Origin: Spirochaetales bacterium | GTDB lineage: Bacteria; Spirochaetota; GWE2-31-10 | Direction of reading: 5' to 3' | Length of the DNA stretch: 32,926 nucleotides | Assembly: GCA_017624275.1 (NCBI GenBank) | Contig: JAGANG010000087.1 | Location: 1 to 32,926 of the forward strand | In this document: positions 1-6,809 of the stretch, one piece after another | How the letters are laid out: each line of letters starts with the position of its first letter | Numbering within the stretch: the first letter of the stretch is position 1 | Program-made: the position numbers and the translations under genes | Notes under the pieces: model-generated | The model's database searches: none | Told to the model about the DNA's origin: nothing | The model's input: only the letters and a program-made list of their open reading frames with translations

Positions 1-636
1 ATCATAAGCTAAAGTCATATAATCTTTCCTCCAGTTTTGATTGTTTCTGTTTCTGTAAACCGCACGTTCCAGTGTGTCGGTAAACTTGCTGGTCGGTTGA
101 TGTTTGCAAAGATATTCCAAAAATGCCTTTGTTTCAACATCGTTTGCTATTTTCTCAAAAGCTTTGACATTATAAAAAATTTTATGCGTCTTATCATCAA
201 AAATTAGCTTTTCATTTTCCGCAAATGTTTGCTTTACCGTGTAAATAGGCATTCCGGCTCCGAACGGGTCGAACATACAGATAAAAATAATATAACTTTC
301 TTTCATGTTAGAAAAAAATTCTCCCTTTTCGAGCTCACTGATATCCATGACACCTTGATAATAACGTGTTCGTAATTCGAGATTTCTTTCGTTTGTAGTT
401 TGTAATTCGATGTCAAAAACACGATTGCTGTCTTTGACGTAGACATCAAGGCGAATTCCGCGGGACTCAGATGTCAGCTTAAAACTTTTCTGCGGTTCCT
501 GAAATTCCAGCCGTTCAATTTTGATGTGTAATAAAATTTCCAAAAGCTCCTTGCAAATATCCGGGTCTGACATGACTTTACAAAACATGAAGTCATCCGT
601 GATTGTTAAATCTTCCCAACGTTTAAAATTACTCAT
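1..636 (-). CDS. Rpn family PD-(D/E)XK nuclease / putative transposase, C-terminus beyond window edge
   Basis: The 212 codons visible here run without a stop to the window edge, so the C-terminus is missing. The protein opens MSNFKRWEDLTITDDFMF. It carries the family core RLDVYVKD (62-69, with Asp64) followed by FDIELQ (74-79, with Glu77 and Gln79), which is the D...ExQ form of the PD-(D/E)XK nuclease centre. Further family blocks are YYQGVMDIS (92-100), SYIIFICMFDPFG (114-126) and WRKDYMTLAYD (202-212). Relatives are annotated as Rpn recombination-promoting nucleases or PDDEXK-family transposases and are often multicopy in spirochaetes. AAGGA lies 7 bases before the ATG, which supports the start. 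The gene stands alone, with a 600-base gene-free repeat region upstream. Family assignment is firm. Whether it moves DNA or acts in defence cannot be told from sequence. Confidence 0.9.
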   Translation of the reverse strand, partial: MSNFKRWEDLTITDDFMFCKVMSDPDICKELLEILLHIKIERLEFQEPQKSFKLTSESRGIRLDVYVKDSNRVFDIELQTTNERNLELRTRYYQGVMDISELEKGEFFSNMKESYIIFICMFDPFGAGMPIYTVKQTFAENEKLIFDDKTHKIFYNVKAFEKIANDVETKAFLEYLCKHQPTSKFTDTLERAVYRNRNNQNWRKDYMTLAYD

Positions 637-697
637 TTCTCATTCCTTAGATATAATTTAGGAAGCGTTGTTTTTACTAAGTAAGAACAATATTTCC

Positions 698-724
698 ATT
701 ATATATAAACAAGTTTTTTTTCAA
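698..724 (-). promoter_or_regulatory. Putative sigma-70 promoter of the Rpn-family gene
   Basis: Read on the minus strand, TTGAAA (719-724) is followed after 15 bases by a perfect TATAAT (698-703), with an A-tract in the spacer. The predicted transcript starts about 55 bases before the ATG at 636. The spacer is short by 2 bases, so the -35 assignment is less sure than the -10. Confidence 0.45.
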
Positions 725-905
725 AATATTGCACGTTTGGCGAAAAAAGTTGAAGTTTTTTTATTTTGACGTGTAAAACGCTATTTAAACGGTGTTTGAG
801 GCCGTACAGTTTAACGTTACTTTACTGTGAAAAATGGAGAAAATTAACATAAAAAAGTGAGAAAGAATTGGGAAAGTCAGAGCTTGCCAAGAAATAGATA
901 GGTCA

Positions 906-956
906 TAGGAAAGGGGAAACTGCGGCTTTGCTAAAAGAGCTGTTGTCCCTTTCCTA
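906..956. repeat. Long-loop inverted repeat in the gene-free region
   Basis: TAGGAAAGGG (906-915) and CCCTTTCCTA (947-956) are perfect 10-bp inverted arms around a 31-base loop. The stretch 637-905 holds only the promoter of the leftward gene and AT-rich sequence in which I see no gene. No poly-T tract follows either arm, so this does not look like an intrinsic terminator. It sits just before the hairpin mosaic that starts near 970 and may belong to it. Confidence 0.6.
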
Positions 957-969
957 AAACTTCGTTGTT

Positions 970-1252
970 TCATTTGGTATTTCCTGCGGAAATACTTCGT
1001 TCTACGATTCGGTTTGCAGATACGGTAAGCATGGAACTTGCGAACGAAATATTTTCCAACGGAAAATATCGAATCGAAAACGAATCGATAGCATGAACTG
1101 TGGTGAGTTTGCAAAGCAAACGAACGAAATGTTTTCGTAAGAAAACATCAAGTGAATGCGTTATTATGTTCCTTACGGAACTCACCATTAATTCATTTGG
1201 TATTTAACTACGTTAAATACTTCGTTCGTTCCTTACGGAACTCACCATTAAT
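970..1252. repeat. Mosaic of covarying short hairpins linked by GAACGAA
   Basis: At least seven perfect small hairpins with 3-4 base loops lie within 283 bases: 977-995, 1049-1069, 1107-1121, 1129-1148, 1168-1181, 1200-1220 and 1228-1241. Four larger ones (8-9 bp arms) are each directly preceded by GAACGAA on the strand of the unit. The GAACGAA copies are at 1042-1048 and 1122-1128 on plus, and at 996-1002 and 1221-1227 on minus. Arms differ between copies but stay self-complementary: GTATTTCC/GGAAATAC, ATATTTTCC/GGAAAATAT, ATGTTTTC/GAAAACAT, GTATTTAAC/GTTAAATAC. A smaller hairpin often precedes GAACGAA, and a tail like CAAATGAA or CAAGTGAA follows the big one. Units occur in both orientations. 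The minus-strand units begin exactly over the stop codon of mrp. Function unknown. Confidence 0.85.
1168..1252 (-). repeat. 25-bp direct repeat with 60-base period at the end of mrp
   Basis: The 25 bases at 1168-1192 are repeated identically at 1228-1252, giving a 60-base period. Each copy holds the small hairpin GTTCC/GGAAC and ends, on the plus strand, in CACCATTAAT. On the minus strand the rightmost copy supplies the TAA stop of mrp (1248-1250). The 35 bases between the copies hold the large hairpin 1200-1220 and TTCGTTC (1221-1227). This is one full unit plus the first part of a second unit in tandem. Confidence 0.9.
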
Positions 1253-2456
1253 GACAACATCCGCCGCCGCTATGGCAACCACCGCTGCAGCCTTCGCCGT
1301 CACCGTGTCCGGAGCAAGTTCCGTCTCTGTCGGTCAGGCTTTTTGCTATGTACAATTCTATAATAGAAGTACATTTTCCTTCACCTGTTCCACGGAAAAG
1401 TTTCATTCCGAATGAACGACATGCATTTGCTGCCCCATCTCCCATTCCGCCGGCAATTATTACTTCTACTTTTTTCTCATTTTTTAGCCAAGCTATTACT
1501 TCTGCGTGGCTTCCTTCGATTACAGGAAGTTCTTCTTCAGCTATTACTTCTTTTTGTTTTACAGTGAACAAAGTAAAATATTTAGTATGACCGAAATGAG
1601 GATTTAACATTCCGTTTTCTGACGGCATTGCAACTACGATTTCTTTATTCGCAATCTCTTCAGCTTTGTCCATCACTTTTTGTCCGATTTGAGCCATTGC
1701 TTTGCCGGCTGTAGTTTCGGCGTATGATGTAACGTAAGGTTTTCCGGAATCTGTAGCATTTACTACTTGCGGGTCTAAAGGAATTTTACCTAAAACTTCA
1801 GTTTCGAAATCTTTTGCTGTTTCTAAAGTTCCGTCTGTTTTGAAAATATCCACAGTTTCACCACAGCAAGGACATACAAATCCAGACATGTTTTCAACGA
1901 TTCCCAATACCGGAAGATTTAACAATCCGGCAAATTTTAATGATTTACGAACATCAAGCAATGCGACTTGTTGAGGAGTAGAAACTATTACTGTTCCGGT
2001 TACGTCACCTATTGTTTGTATTACAGATAAAGGTTCGTCGCCTGTTCCCGGAGGACAATCTACTATTAAAAAGTCAAGTTCTGGCCAGCAAACTTCTTCT
2101 AAAAATTGACGAATTACTCCGTTTTTTGCTGGCCCTCGCCATACTACCGGATCGTCCGGAGATTCCAAGATAGAAGCAACTGTTACTACATATAAATTTG
2201 GTTGTGTCGGTACTTGTATAGGAATAGGACGACCATTTTCGTCTGCAATCAAGCGAACACCTTCGATTCCTGTCATTTTAGCTACAGACGGTCCGTGAAC
2301 GTCTACATCCAATAGCCCAACTTTTTTCCCTTGTGATGCCAGATAGTAAGCTAGGTTTACACTGACGGTACTTTTCCCTACCCCACCTTTACCGCTCATT
2401 ACAACAATTTTGTGTTTCATTTTATTGAGATTTTCTTGTAAAAAAGATTGTGCCAT
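1248..2456 (-). CDS. mrp: Mrp/NBP35-family Fe-S cluster carrier ATPase fused to a NifX-like domain
   Basis: This 402-residue cytosolic P-loop ATPase of the Mrp/ApbC group is expected to carry and deliver iron-sulfur clusters. The deviant Walker A motif GKGGVGKST is at 22-30, DVDVHGP at 50-56, CPPGTGDEPLS at 134-144, and the cluster-binding CPCC (CxxC) at 195-198. Residues 272-375 form a second domain resembling the dinitrogenase iron-molybdenum cofactor (NifX/NifB C-terminal) fold (IVVAMPSENGMLNPHFGH at 273-290). The last 25 residues are rich in Gly, Cys and His and may bind metal. AAAGGAG lies 8 bases before the ATG. The gene appears monocistronic, because a terminator for ilvE stands upstream. 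Its stop codon lies inside a repeat unit of the hairpin mosaic. Family assignment is secure; the client proteins are unknown. Confidence 0.93.
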   Translation of the reverse strand: MAQSFLQENLNKMKHKIVVMSGKGGVGKSTVSVNLAYYLASQGKKVGLLDVDVHGPSVAKMTGIEGVRLIADENGRPIPIQVPTQPNLYVVTVASILESPDDPVVWRGPAKNGVIRQFLEEVCWPELDFLIVDCPPGTGDEPLSVIQTIGDVTGTVIVSTPQQVALLDVRKSLKFAGLLNLPVLGIVENMSGFVCPCCGETVDIFKTDGTLETAKDFETEVLGKIPLDPQVVNATDSGKPYVTSYAETTAGKAMAQIGQKVMDKAEEIANKEIVVAMPSENGMLNPHFGHTKYFTLFTVKQKEVIAEEELPVIEGSHAEVIAWLKNEKKVEVIIAGGMGDGAANACRSFGMKLFRGTGEGKCTSIIELYIAKSLTDRDGTCSGHGDGEGCSGGCHSGGGCCH

Positions 2457-2550
2457 ATTTTTTGCTCCTTTATTCCTTTTAGTTAATGATATAACCGATT
2501 TTTATTTATACGCAACTTTTTCAAAGTTTTATTACGATTTATTCAGGTGA

Positions 2551-2580
2551 TAAAAAAAGAACCTCCGGTAAGGAGGCTCT
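2551..2580 (-). terminator. Rho-independent terminator of ilvE
   Basis: On the minus strand GAGCCTCC and GGAGGTTC pair as an 8-bp stem (one G-T pair) around a 5-base loop, followed directly by seven T residues. It lies 18 bases past the ilvE stop and upstream of mrp, so the two genes are separate transcription units. Confidence 0.9.
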
Positions 2581-2597
2581 CTATAGTCTTATAAAAA

Positions 2598-3668
2598 TTA
2601 TTTTACTTCTACAGTCCAGCCAAATTCATCTTTTAATTCACCCAACTGAATTCCTGTAATAGTGTCATAAATTTTTTTACTTAATTCTCCGATTCCGCCG
2701 TCTTTTACTTGAAGAACATGATCTTCAAATCGTAAATGTCCTACCGGAGAAATTACGGCTGCTGTTCCTGTTCCGAAAACTTCTTCCAAAGCTCCGCTTT
2801 TTGCAGCTTCAAATAATTCATCTACCGAAACTTTGCGTTCTTCTACCGGGATTCCCCAATGTTTACATAAATGAATAACGGAGTTTCTTGTGACTCCCGG
2901 TAAAATACTTCCGTTCAATGCCGGAGTTACGACTGTTCCGTTGATTTTGAAGAAGATATTCATTGCTCCGACTTCTTCTATATATTTTCGTTCTACACCG
3001 TCAAGCCATAAAACTTGTGAATAACCTTCATCGTGAGCTTTTACTTGTGCTTTTAAGCTTGCACAATAATTTGCTCCGGTTTTTGCTTCACCTACTCCGC
3101 CACGTATTGCACGAACGTAATCGTCTTCTATCCAAATCTTTACAGGATTTAAACCTTCCGGATAATATGCTCCGACAGGTGAAAGAATAATCATAAACAA
3201 GTAAGTATTTGACGGACGAACACCTAAAAATGGATCTGTAGCAATAACGAAAGGTCTGATATATAATGAAGTTCCCGGTTTTGTCGGAATCCATGCTTCA
3301 TCGGTTTTTACTATAGCTTTAATTGCTTGAATAAAATCTTCTTCAGGTATTTCCGGGATACAAATTCTTCTGTTTGTGTTATTTGCACGTTCTATGTTTT
3401 TGTTCGGACGAAATAATAAAGTTCTTCCGTCTTTTGTTTTGTATGCTTTTAATCCTTCAAACATTTCTTGACCGTAATGGAAAACCATTGATGAAGGTTC
3501 CATTTTTAATGGTTGATACGGAACAATACGTGGATCAAACCAACCTTTACCGGTTTCGTAATTCATAATAAACATGTGATCTGTAAAAATTGTTCCGAAT
3601 TGTAAGGGATTATCTTCTCCCGGGATTTCTTTTGGATTAGTAGTTTTTTCATAACGAATATTTAACAT
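2598..3668 (-). CDS. ilvE: Branched-chain amino acid aminotransferase
   Basis: This is a fold-type IV PLP enzyme that interconverts Leu, Ile and Val with their 2-oxo acids, using glutamate/2-oxoglutarate. About 356 residues fits the larger (eukaryote-like) BCAT group. Numbering from the more likely start, visible motifs are FHYGQEMFEGLKAY (63-76), the PLP-lysine segment GEAKTGANYCASLKAQ with Lys196, EEVGAMNIFF, and LPGVTRNSVI near the cofactor phosphate. An in-frame ATG at 3680 gives four more residues. However, GGAGG overlaps that codon and lies 5 bases before the ATG at 3668, so 3668 is preferred. The gene has its own promoter (3714-3742) and terminator (2551-2580), hence is monocistronic. 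Confidence 0.94.
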   Translation of the reverse strand: MLNIRYEKTTNPKEIPGEDNPLQFGTIFTDHMFIMNYETGKGWFDPRIVPYQPLKMEPSSMVFHYGQEMFEGLKAYKTKDGRTLLFRPNKNIERANNTNRRICIPEIPEEDFIQAIKAIVKTDEAWIPTKPGTSLYIRPFVIATDPFLGVRPSNTYLFMIILSPVGAYYPEGLNPVKIWIEDDYVRAIRGGVGEAKTGANYCASLKAQVKAHDEGYSQVLWLDGVERKYIEEVGAMNIFFKINGTVVTPALNGSILPGVTRNSVIHLCKHWGIPVEERKVSVDELFEAAKSGALEEVFGTGTAAVISPVGHLRFEDHVLQVKDGGIGELSKKIYDTITGIQLGELKDEFGWTVEVK

Positions 3669-3713
3669 AGTGTCCTCCATCTAACATAATTACTACCTTG
3701 TAAAATCAGTGGC

Positions 3714-3742
3714 ATTTTATGACTATTTTATACAATTGTAAA
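3714..3742 (-). promoter_or_regulatory. Strong sigma-70 promoter of ilvE
   Basis: On the minus strand TTTACA (3737-3742) and TAAAAT (3714-3719) are separated by exactly 17 bases, and each matches consensus at 5 of 6 positions. It lies in the 85-base gap between the malQ stop and the ilvE start and predicts a leader of about 40 bases. Confidence 0.7.
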
Positions 3743-3753
3743 TATAAAAAGAA

Positions 3754-5253
3754 TTACAATCTTTCGTATAATGAAGTAATTTCAAGAAGAAATTGTTCAT
3801 GTTCCGGTTTTAAATCTTTCCAATTAAAACGCCATTGCCAATTTCCTGAAGCACTTCCCGGTAAATTCATTCGTGCATCACTGCTTTTTCCCAATAAATC
3901 TTGCATTGGAGTAATTGCAAGATTTGCAGTACTTGCCCATGCTGCTTTTATAAAATTAAAATGCAAATTCTTTTTATCTGTAATTCCTAAATATTTATCA
4001 GCAGTCATTTTATCTATATCTTTTGCAGCATTGTACCAACCGTGAACTGTGTCATTGTCATGTGTTCCGGTATAAACAGCGTAATTTTTTTCATAAACAT
4101 GAGGTAAGAAATTCTTACTGCTGGATTCTTGAGAATCAAATGCGAATTGTAAAATTTTCATTCCCGGAAGATTATATTTTTCACGCAATGCCGTAACATC
4201 TTTAGTTATCACACCCAAATCTTCCGCTAAGATAGGAATATTTCCGAATGTATTTTGCAATGTTTCAAAAAGTTCGTTCCCCGGAGCTTCTTTCCATTCG
4301 CCGTTTATTGCAGTTTCTTCTCCGTACGGAACTTGCCAAAATGCACAGAGACCTCGGAAATGATCCAGTCGCAAAATATCAGCCAGACGTAAATTTGCTT
4401 CCACACGTTTTACCCACCAAGAAAAACCGTCGGCTTTCATGTAATCCCAGCGATAAATAGGATTACCCCAAAGTTGCCCTGTTGCCGAAAAATAATCCGG
4501 CGGCACTCCGGCTACTTTGAGAGGATATCCGGTTTTGTCATCTAACAAAAATAATTCAGGAGAAGCCCACGCATCACTGGAATCCGCCGCAATATATAAA
4601 GGAATATCTCCGATTATTTGAATAAAATTTCGATTGGCATAAGCTTTTAATGCAAGCCATTGTTCTGAAAACTCGTATTGTAAAAATTTATAAAACCTAA
4701 CTTTATCTGCAAGTTTTTCTTTGTAATACTTTAATGCTTCCGGTTTACGCATGCGAATGTTTTCATCCCAAGTAAACCATGATTTGCCGTTGAATTCGTC
4801 TTTTAAGCTCATGAACAAAGCATAATCATCAAGCCAATCATTATTTTTAATAATAAAATTATTGAATTTTGCATTATCGATAATATTTGCATTCTTTGAA
4901 AAATTTTCAAAGGCTTTTTCCAATATCGGGAATTTCCATTTTATTACTTCGCCGTAATCAACTGAGTCTTCCGGAAATAACGGAGGTGTGATTTCTTCTT
5001 GTGTTAAAAGATTTTTTTGCGTAAGGATTTCTAAATCGATAAGCAACGGATTGCCGGCAAAAGCGGAAAAACATTGATACGGAGAATCACCGTAGCCGGT
5101 ATGTCCCAACGGACAAATTTGCCACAGTGATTGCCCCGAACGAATTAAAAAATCAACAAAAGCGTAAGCTTCTTTACCAAAAGTTCCTATTCCAAATTTA
5201 CCCGGCAAAGATGTCGGGTGAAGTAATATTCCGCTTTTGCGTTTTTTATTCAT
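3754..5253 (-). CDS. malQ: 4-alpha-glucanotransferase (amylomaltase, GH77)
   Basis: This cytosolic enzyme transfers alpha-1,4-glucan segments between maltodextrins and releases glucose; it works in maltose and glycogen use. The length of 499 residues is normal for the short bacterial form. The catalytic set is present: nucleophile Asp297 in ILRLDHFRGL, acid/base Glu344 in ILAEDLG, and Asp399 in GTHDND. Other family blocks are SPYQCFSAFAGNPLLI (57-72) and PPDYFSATGQLWGNPIY (251-267). GGAG lies 6 bases before the ATG. It is the last gene of the hom-rsmD-acyltransferase-malQ operon, only 15 bases after the acyltransferase. No maltose transporter or glycogen genes lie nearby, so its metabolic partners are elsewhere. 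Confidence 0.96.
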   Translation of the reverse strand: MNKKRKSGILLHPTSLPGKFGIGTFGKEAYAFVDFLIRSGQSLWQICPLGHTGYGDSPYQCFSAFAGNPLLIDLEILTQKNLLTQEEITPPLFPEDSVDYGEVIKWKFPILEKAFENFSKNANIIDNAKFNNFIIKNNDWLDDYALFMSLKDEFNGKSWFTWDENIRMRKPEALKYYKEKLADKVRFYKFLQYEFSEQWLALKAYANRNFIQIIGDIPLYIAADSSDAWASPELFLLDDKTGYPLKVAGVPPDYFSATGQLWGNPIYRWDYMKADGFSWWVKRVEANLRLADILRLDHFRGLCAFWQVPYGEETAINGEWKEAPGNELFETLQNTFGNIPILAEDLGVITKDVTALREKYNLPGMKILQFAFDSQESSSKNFLPHVYEKNYAVYTGTHDNDTVHGWYNAAKDIDKMTADKYLGITDKKNLHFNFIKAAWASTANLAITPMQDLLGKSSDARMNLPGSASGNWQWRFNWKDLKPEHEQFLLEITSLYERL

Positions 5254-5268
5254 TTGAGTCTCCGTATT

Positions 5269-6177
5269 TTATTGTAAATAAGGTTTTCTGTATTCATCAG
5301 CGGCAATGTGAAGTTGTTTTATTTTATTCATTACTTCATCAACTTGACATTGGCGTATTTCTTCTTTTTCTTGAACGTTAGGATTTGCCGCAGCAACATC
5401 GGCGATAAAAGATTTTGTTTCTATTACATCGCCGAAATTGAAAACCATAACATCTTGTAAAAAAGATTCTCTGGTCATATCTTCGTGTTCTTTTGGCGGC
5501 ATGTTGTTTCCGTTGATAGAACAGCAGCAGATATAATCGAAAATATTTAAATATGCCATAGTTTCTTTCATCCCTTTTCCGCTGGATGGATCCCATTCTC
5601 TGTAACGAGTTCCTGCCGGATAAAGAACAAAAATACTTCCTTTATTTTTCAATTCCATAATTTTTCGTGTTGCACGCATATTGATTTTCTTGGCAAGTTC
5701 GTATTCTTCTTTTTTGCTTTCATCTTGCGAAATTTTGTTCAATCCGCGAATCGGATAAATAACTATTCTGGTGAACATTTCAGTGTAAAGTTTTACTAAC
5801 GGAGTTTGATTCAATTTTACACCGGCAACAAAAACTAATTTATCGAATATTTCTTTAATTTCTTCATCATTACAATCTTCAAATCGAGTAAACATGCTGG
5901 GAACGTCCATATTAGACAGATGTTCAGATAAAATCAAACATGATTTCCCCTCTTTTGCAAGTTGTCCCAATTTTCTGACATTTTCCATTCCTAAAATTGT
6001 ACTGCCGGGTAAATGTCCCAATCGCATAATTTCCAGCAGTGTCGGTCGGTTTTTTGTATATGCCTGTTGATAAATATTTTCCGGTGTAATCACGGTGTCT
6101 TCATTCATTTTTGAATTTTGCATCATCTTTTTTGCATAATCAAAAAACTCTTTTGTTTTTTCTCTATTCTCAGTCAT
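5269..6177 (-). CDS. PlsC-like glycerolipid acyltransferase
   Basis: This is a probable membrane-associated acyltransferase of phospholipid synthesis (lysophosphatidate or glycerol-3-phosphate acyltransferase superfamily), 302 residues from the chosen start. It has the HX4D motif as HLSNMD (His86, Asp91) and a variant of the FPEGTR block, YPAGTR (186-191), followed by GKGMKETMAYL. It is longer than typical PlsC and the glutamate of FPEGTR is replaced by alanine, so the exact substrate is uncertain. An in-frame ATG at 6198 exists, but GGAGG lies between it and the ATG at 6177 with 9-base spacing, which favours 6177. The start overlaps the rsmD stop by 8 bases, indicating translational coupling. 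Confidence 0.8.
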   Translation of the reverse strand: MTENREKTKEFFDYAKKMMQNSKMNEDTVITPENIYQQAYTKNRPTLLEIMRLGHLPGSTILGMENVRKLGQLAKEGKSCLILSEHLSNMDVPSMFTRFEDCNDEEIKEIFDKLVFVAGVKLNQTPLVKLYTEMFTRIVIYPIRGLNKISQDESKKEEYELAKKINMRATRKIMELKNKGSIFVLYPAGTRYREWDPSSGKGMKETMAYLNIFDYICCCSINGNNMPPKEHEDMTRESFLQDVMVFNFGDVIETKSFIADVAAANPNVQEKEEIRQCQVDEVMNKIKQLHIAADEYRKPYLQ

Positions 6178-6805
6178 TTTCGATTTCCTCCGTATCATCG
6201 ATTATATCTTTTTTCCATTGATAATAAACCAAAACATTGATTCCGTAACGGCGATAGTCAGTTTGTACTAATTCACCTATTTGTTCGTCGAACGGATCGG
6301 TATATTTTGCGTGCATTACAATAATACCGTTATCTTTCAGTAACTTTTTCTGCTCTAAAAGTTCTAAAAGAGATTGCTTGTCTTCCATTTTAAATGGGGG
6401 ATCAAGCATTATAAAATCGTATTTTTTTGCACAACGACGAATATATGCAAAAGCATCGGAAATTATCGGACGAATTTTCCCGGTAAGCCCCAGACGGTCT
6501 ATATTTCCGTTTAGTACGACTTTTTTTCCGTGGTCTCCTTCTACTACGTCTGCACTTTTTACCATTCCGCGAGAATATCCTTCTATAGAAATCGAAGCCG
6601 AACCGGAAAAAAGATCCAGCATTTCCATATCCTTGCGTCCGAACATGATATTAAATAATGCTTGTTTGCACATTGAAGTCATCGGACGGATTTCTCCGGG
6701 AGGGCAATCTAATTTTCTTCCTTTTAAAGAGCCTGATGCGACTCGAATCGATAGTTTTTTTATATTATTATTTCTTGGATTTCTTTTTGTTCCGCCTGCT
6801 TGCAT
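6170..6805 (-). CDS. rsmD: 16S rRNA (guanine-966-N2)-methyltransferase
   Basis: This SAM-dependent enzyme modifies G966 of 16S rRNA during 30S assembly. The 211 residues carry the RsmD pattern: VASGSLKGRKLDCPP (22-36), IRPMTSMCKQALFNI (39-53), the SAM-site segment DLFSGSASISIEGYSRG (64-80) and the catalytic DPPF (135-138). AGGA lies 7 bases before the ATG, inside the last codons of hom, whose stop is only 4 bases upstream. The 3' end overlaps the acyltransferase start by 8 bases. In many bacteria rsmD sits beside coaD; here it is in a mixed operon with hom and malQ. Confidence 0.92.
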   Translation of the reverse strand: MQAGGTKRNPRNNNIKKLSIRVASGSLKGRKLDCPPGEIRPMTSMCKQALFNIMFGRKDMEMLDLFSGSASISIEGYSRGMVKSADVVEGDHGKKVVLNGNIDRLGLTGKIRPIISDAFAYIRRCAKKYDFIMLDPPFKMEDKQSLLELLEQKKLLKDNGIIVMHAKYTDPFDEQIGELVQTDYRRYGINVLVYYQWKKDIIDDTEEIEND

Positions 6806-6809
6806 AAAA

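Noticed and set aside
1070..1087. CGAATCG pair taken for another hairpin
   Set aside because: The two copies are direct, not inverted, so they cannot pair with each other.
785..1188. Two minus-strand open frames (109 and 72 codons) across the repeat region
   Set aside because: They arise from repeat sequence and have no plausible start sites; recurring residues such as KYFVR simply reflect the repeated GAACGAA-hairpin units.
1168..1252. Possible CRISPR array
   Set aside because: Only two repeat copies exist, the spacer is itself a hairpin of the same element, and no cas genes are present.
1152..1415. Open frame of 87 codons on the plus strand through the hairpin mosaic and the mrp end
   Set aside because: It is the translation of the 60-base repeat followed by antisense of mrp; it has no ribosome site and no family features.
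3669..3680. ATG at 3680 as ilvE start
   Set aside because: The ribosome site GGAGG overlaps the codons just after it and fits the ATG at 3668.
6178..6198. ATG at 6198 as acyltransferase start
   Set aside because: GGAGG lies downstream of it, with good spacing to the ATG at 6177.
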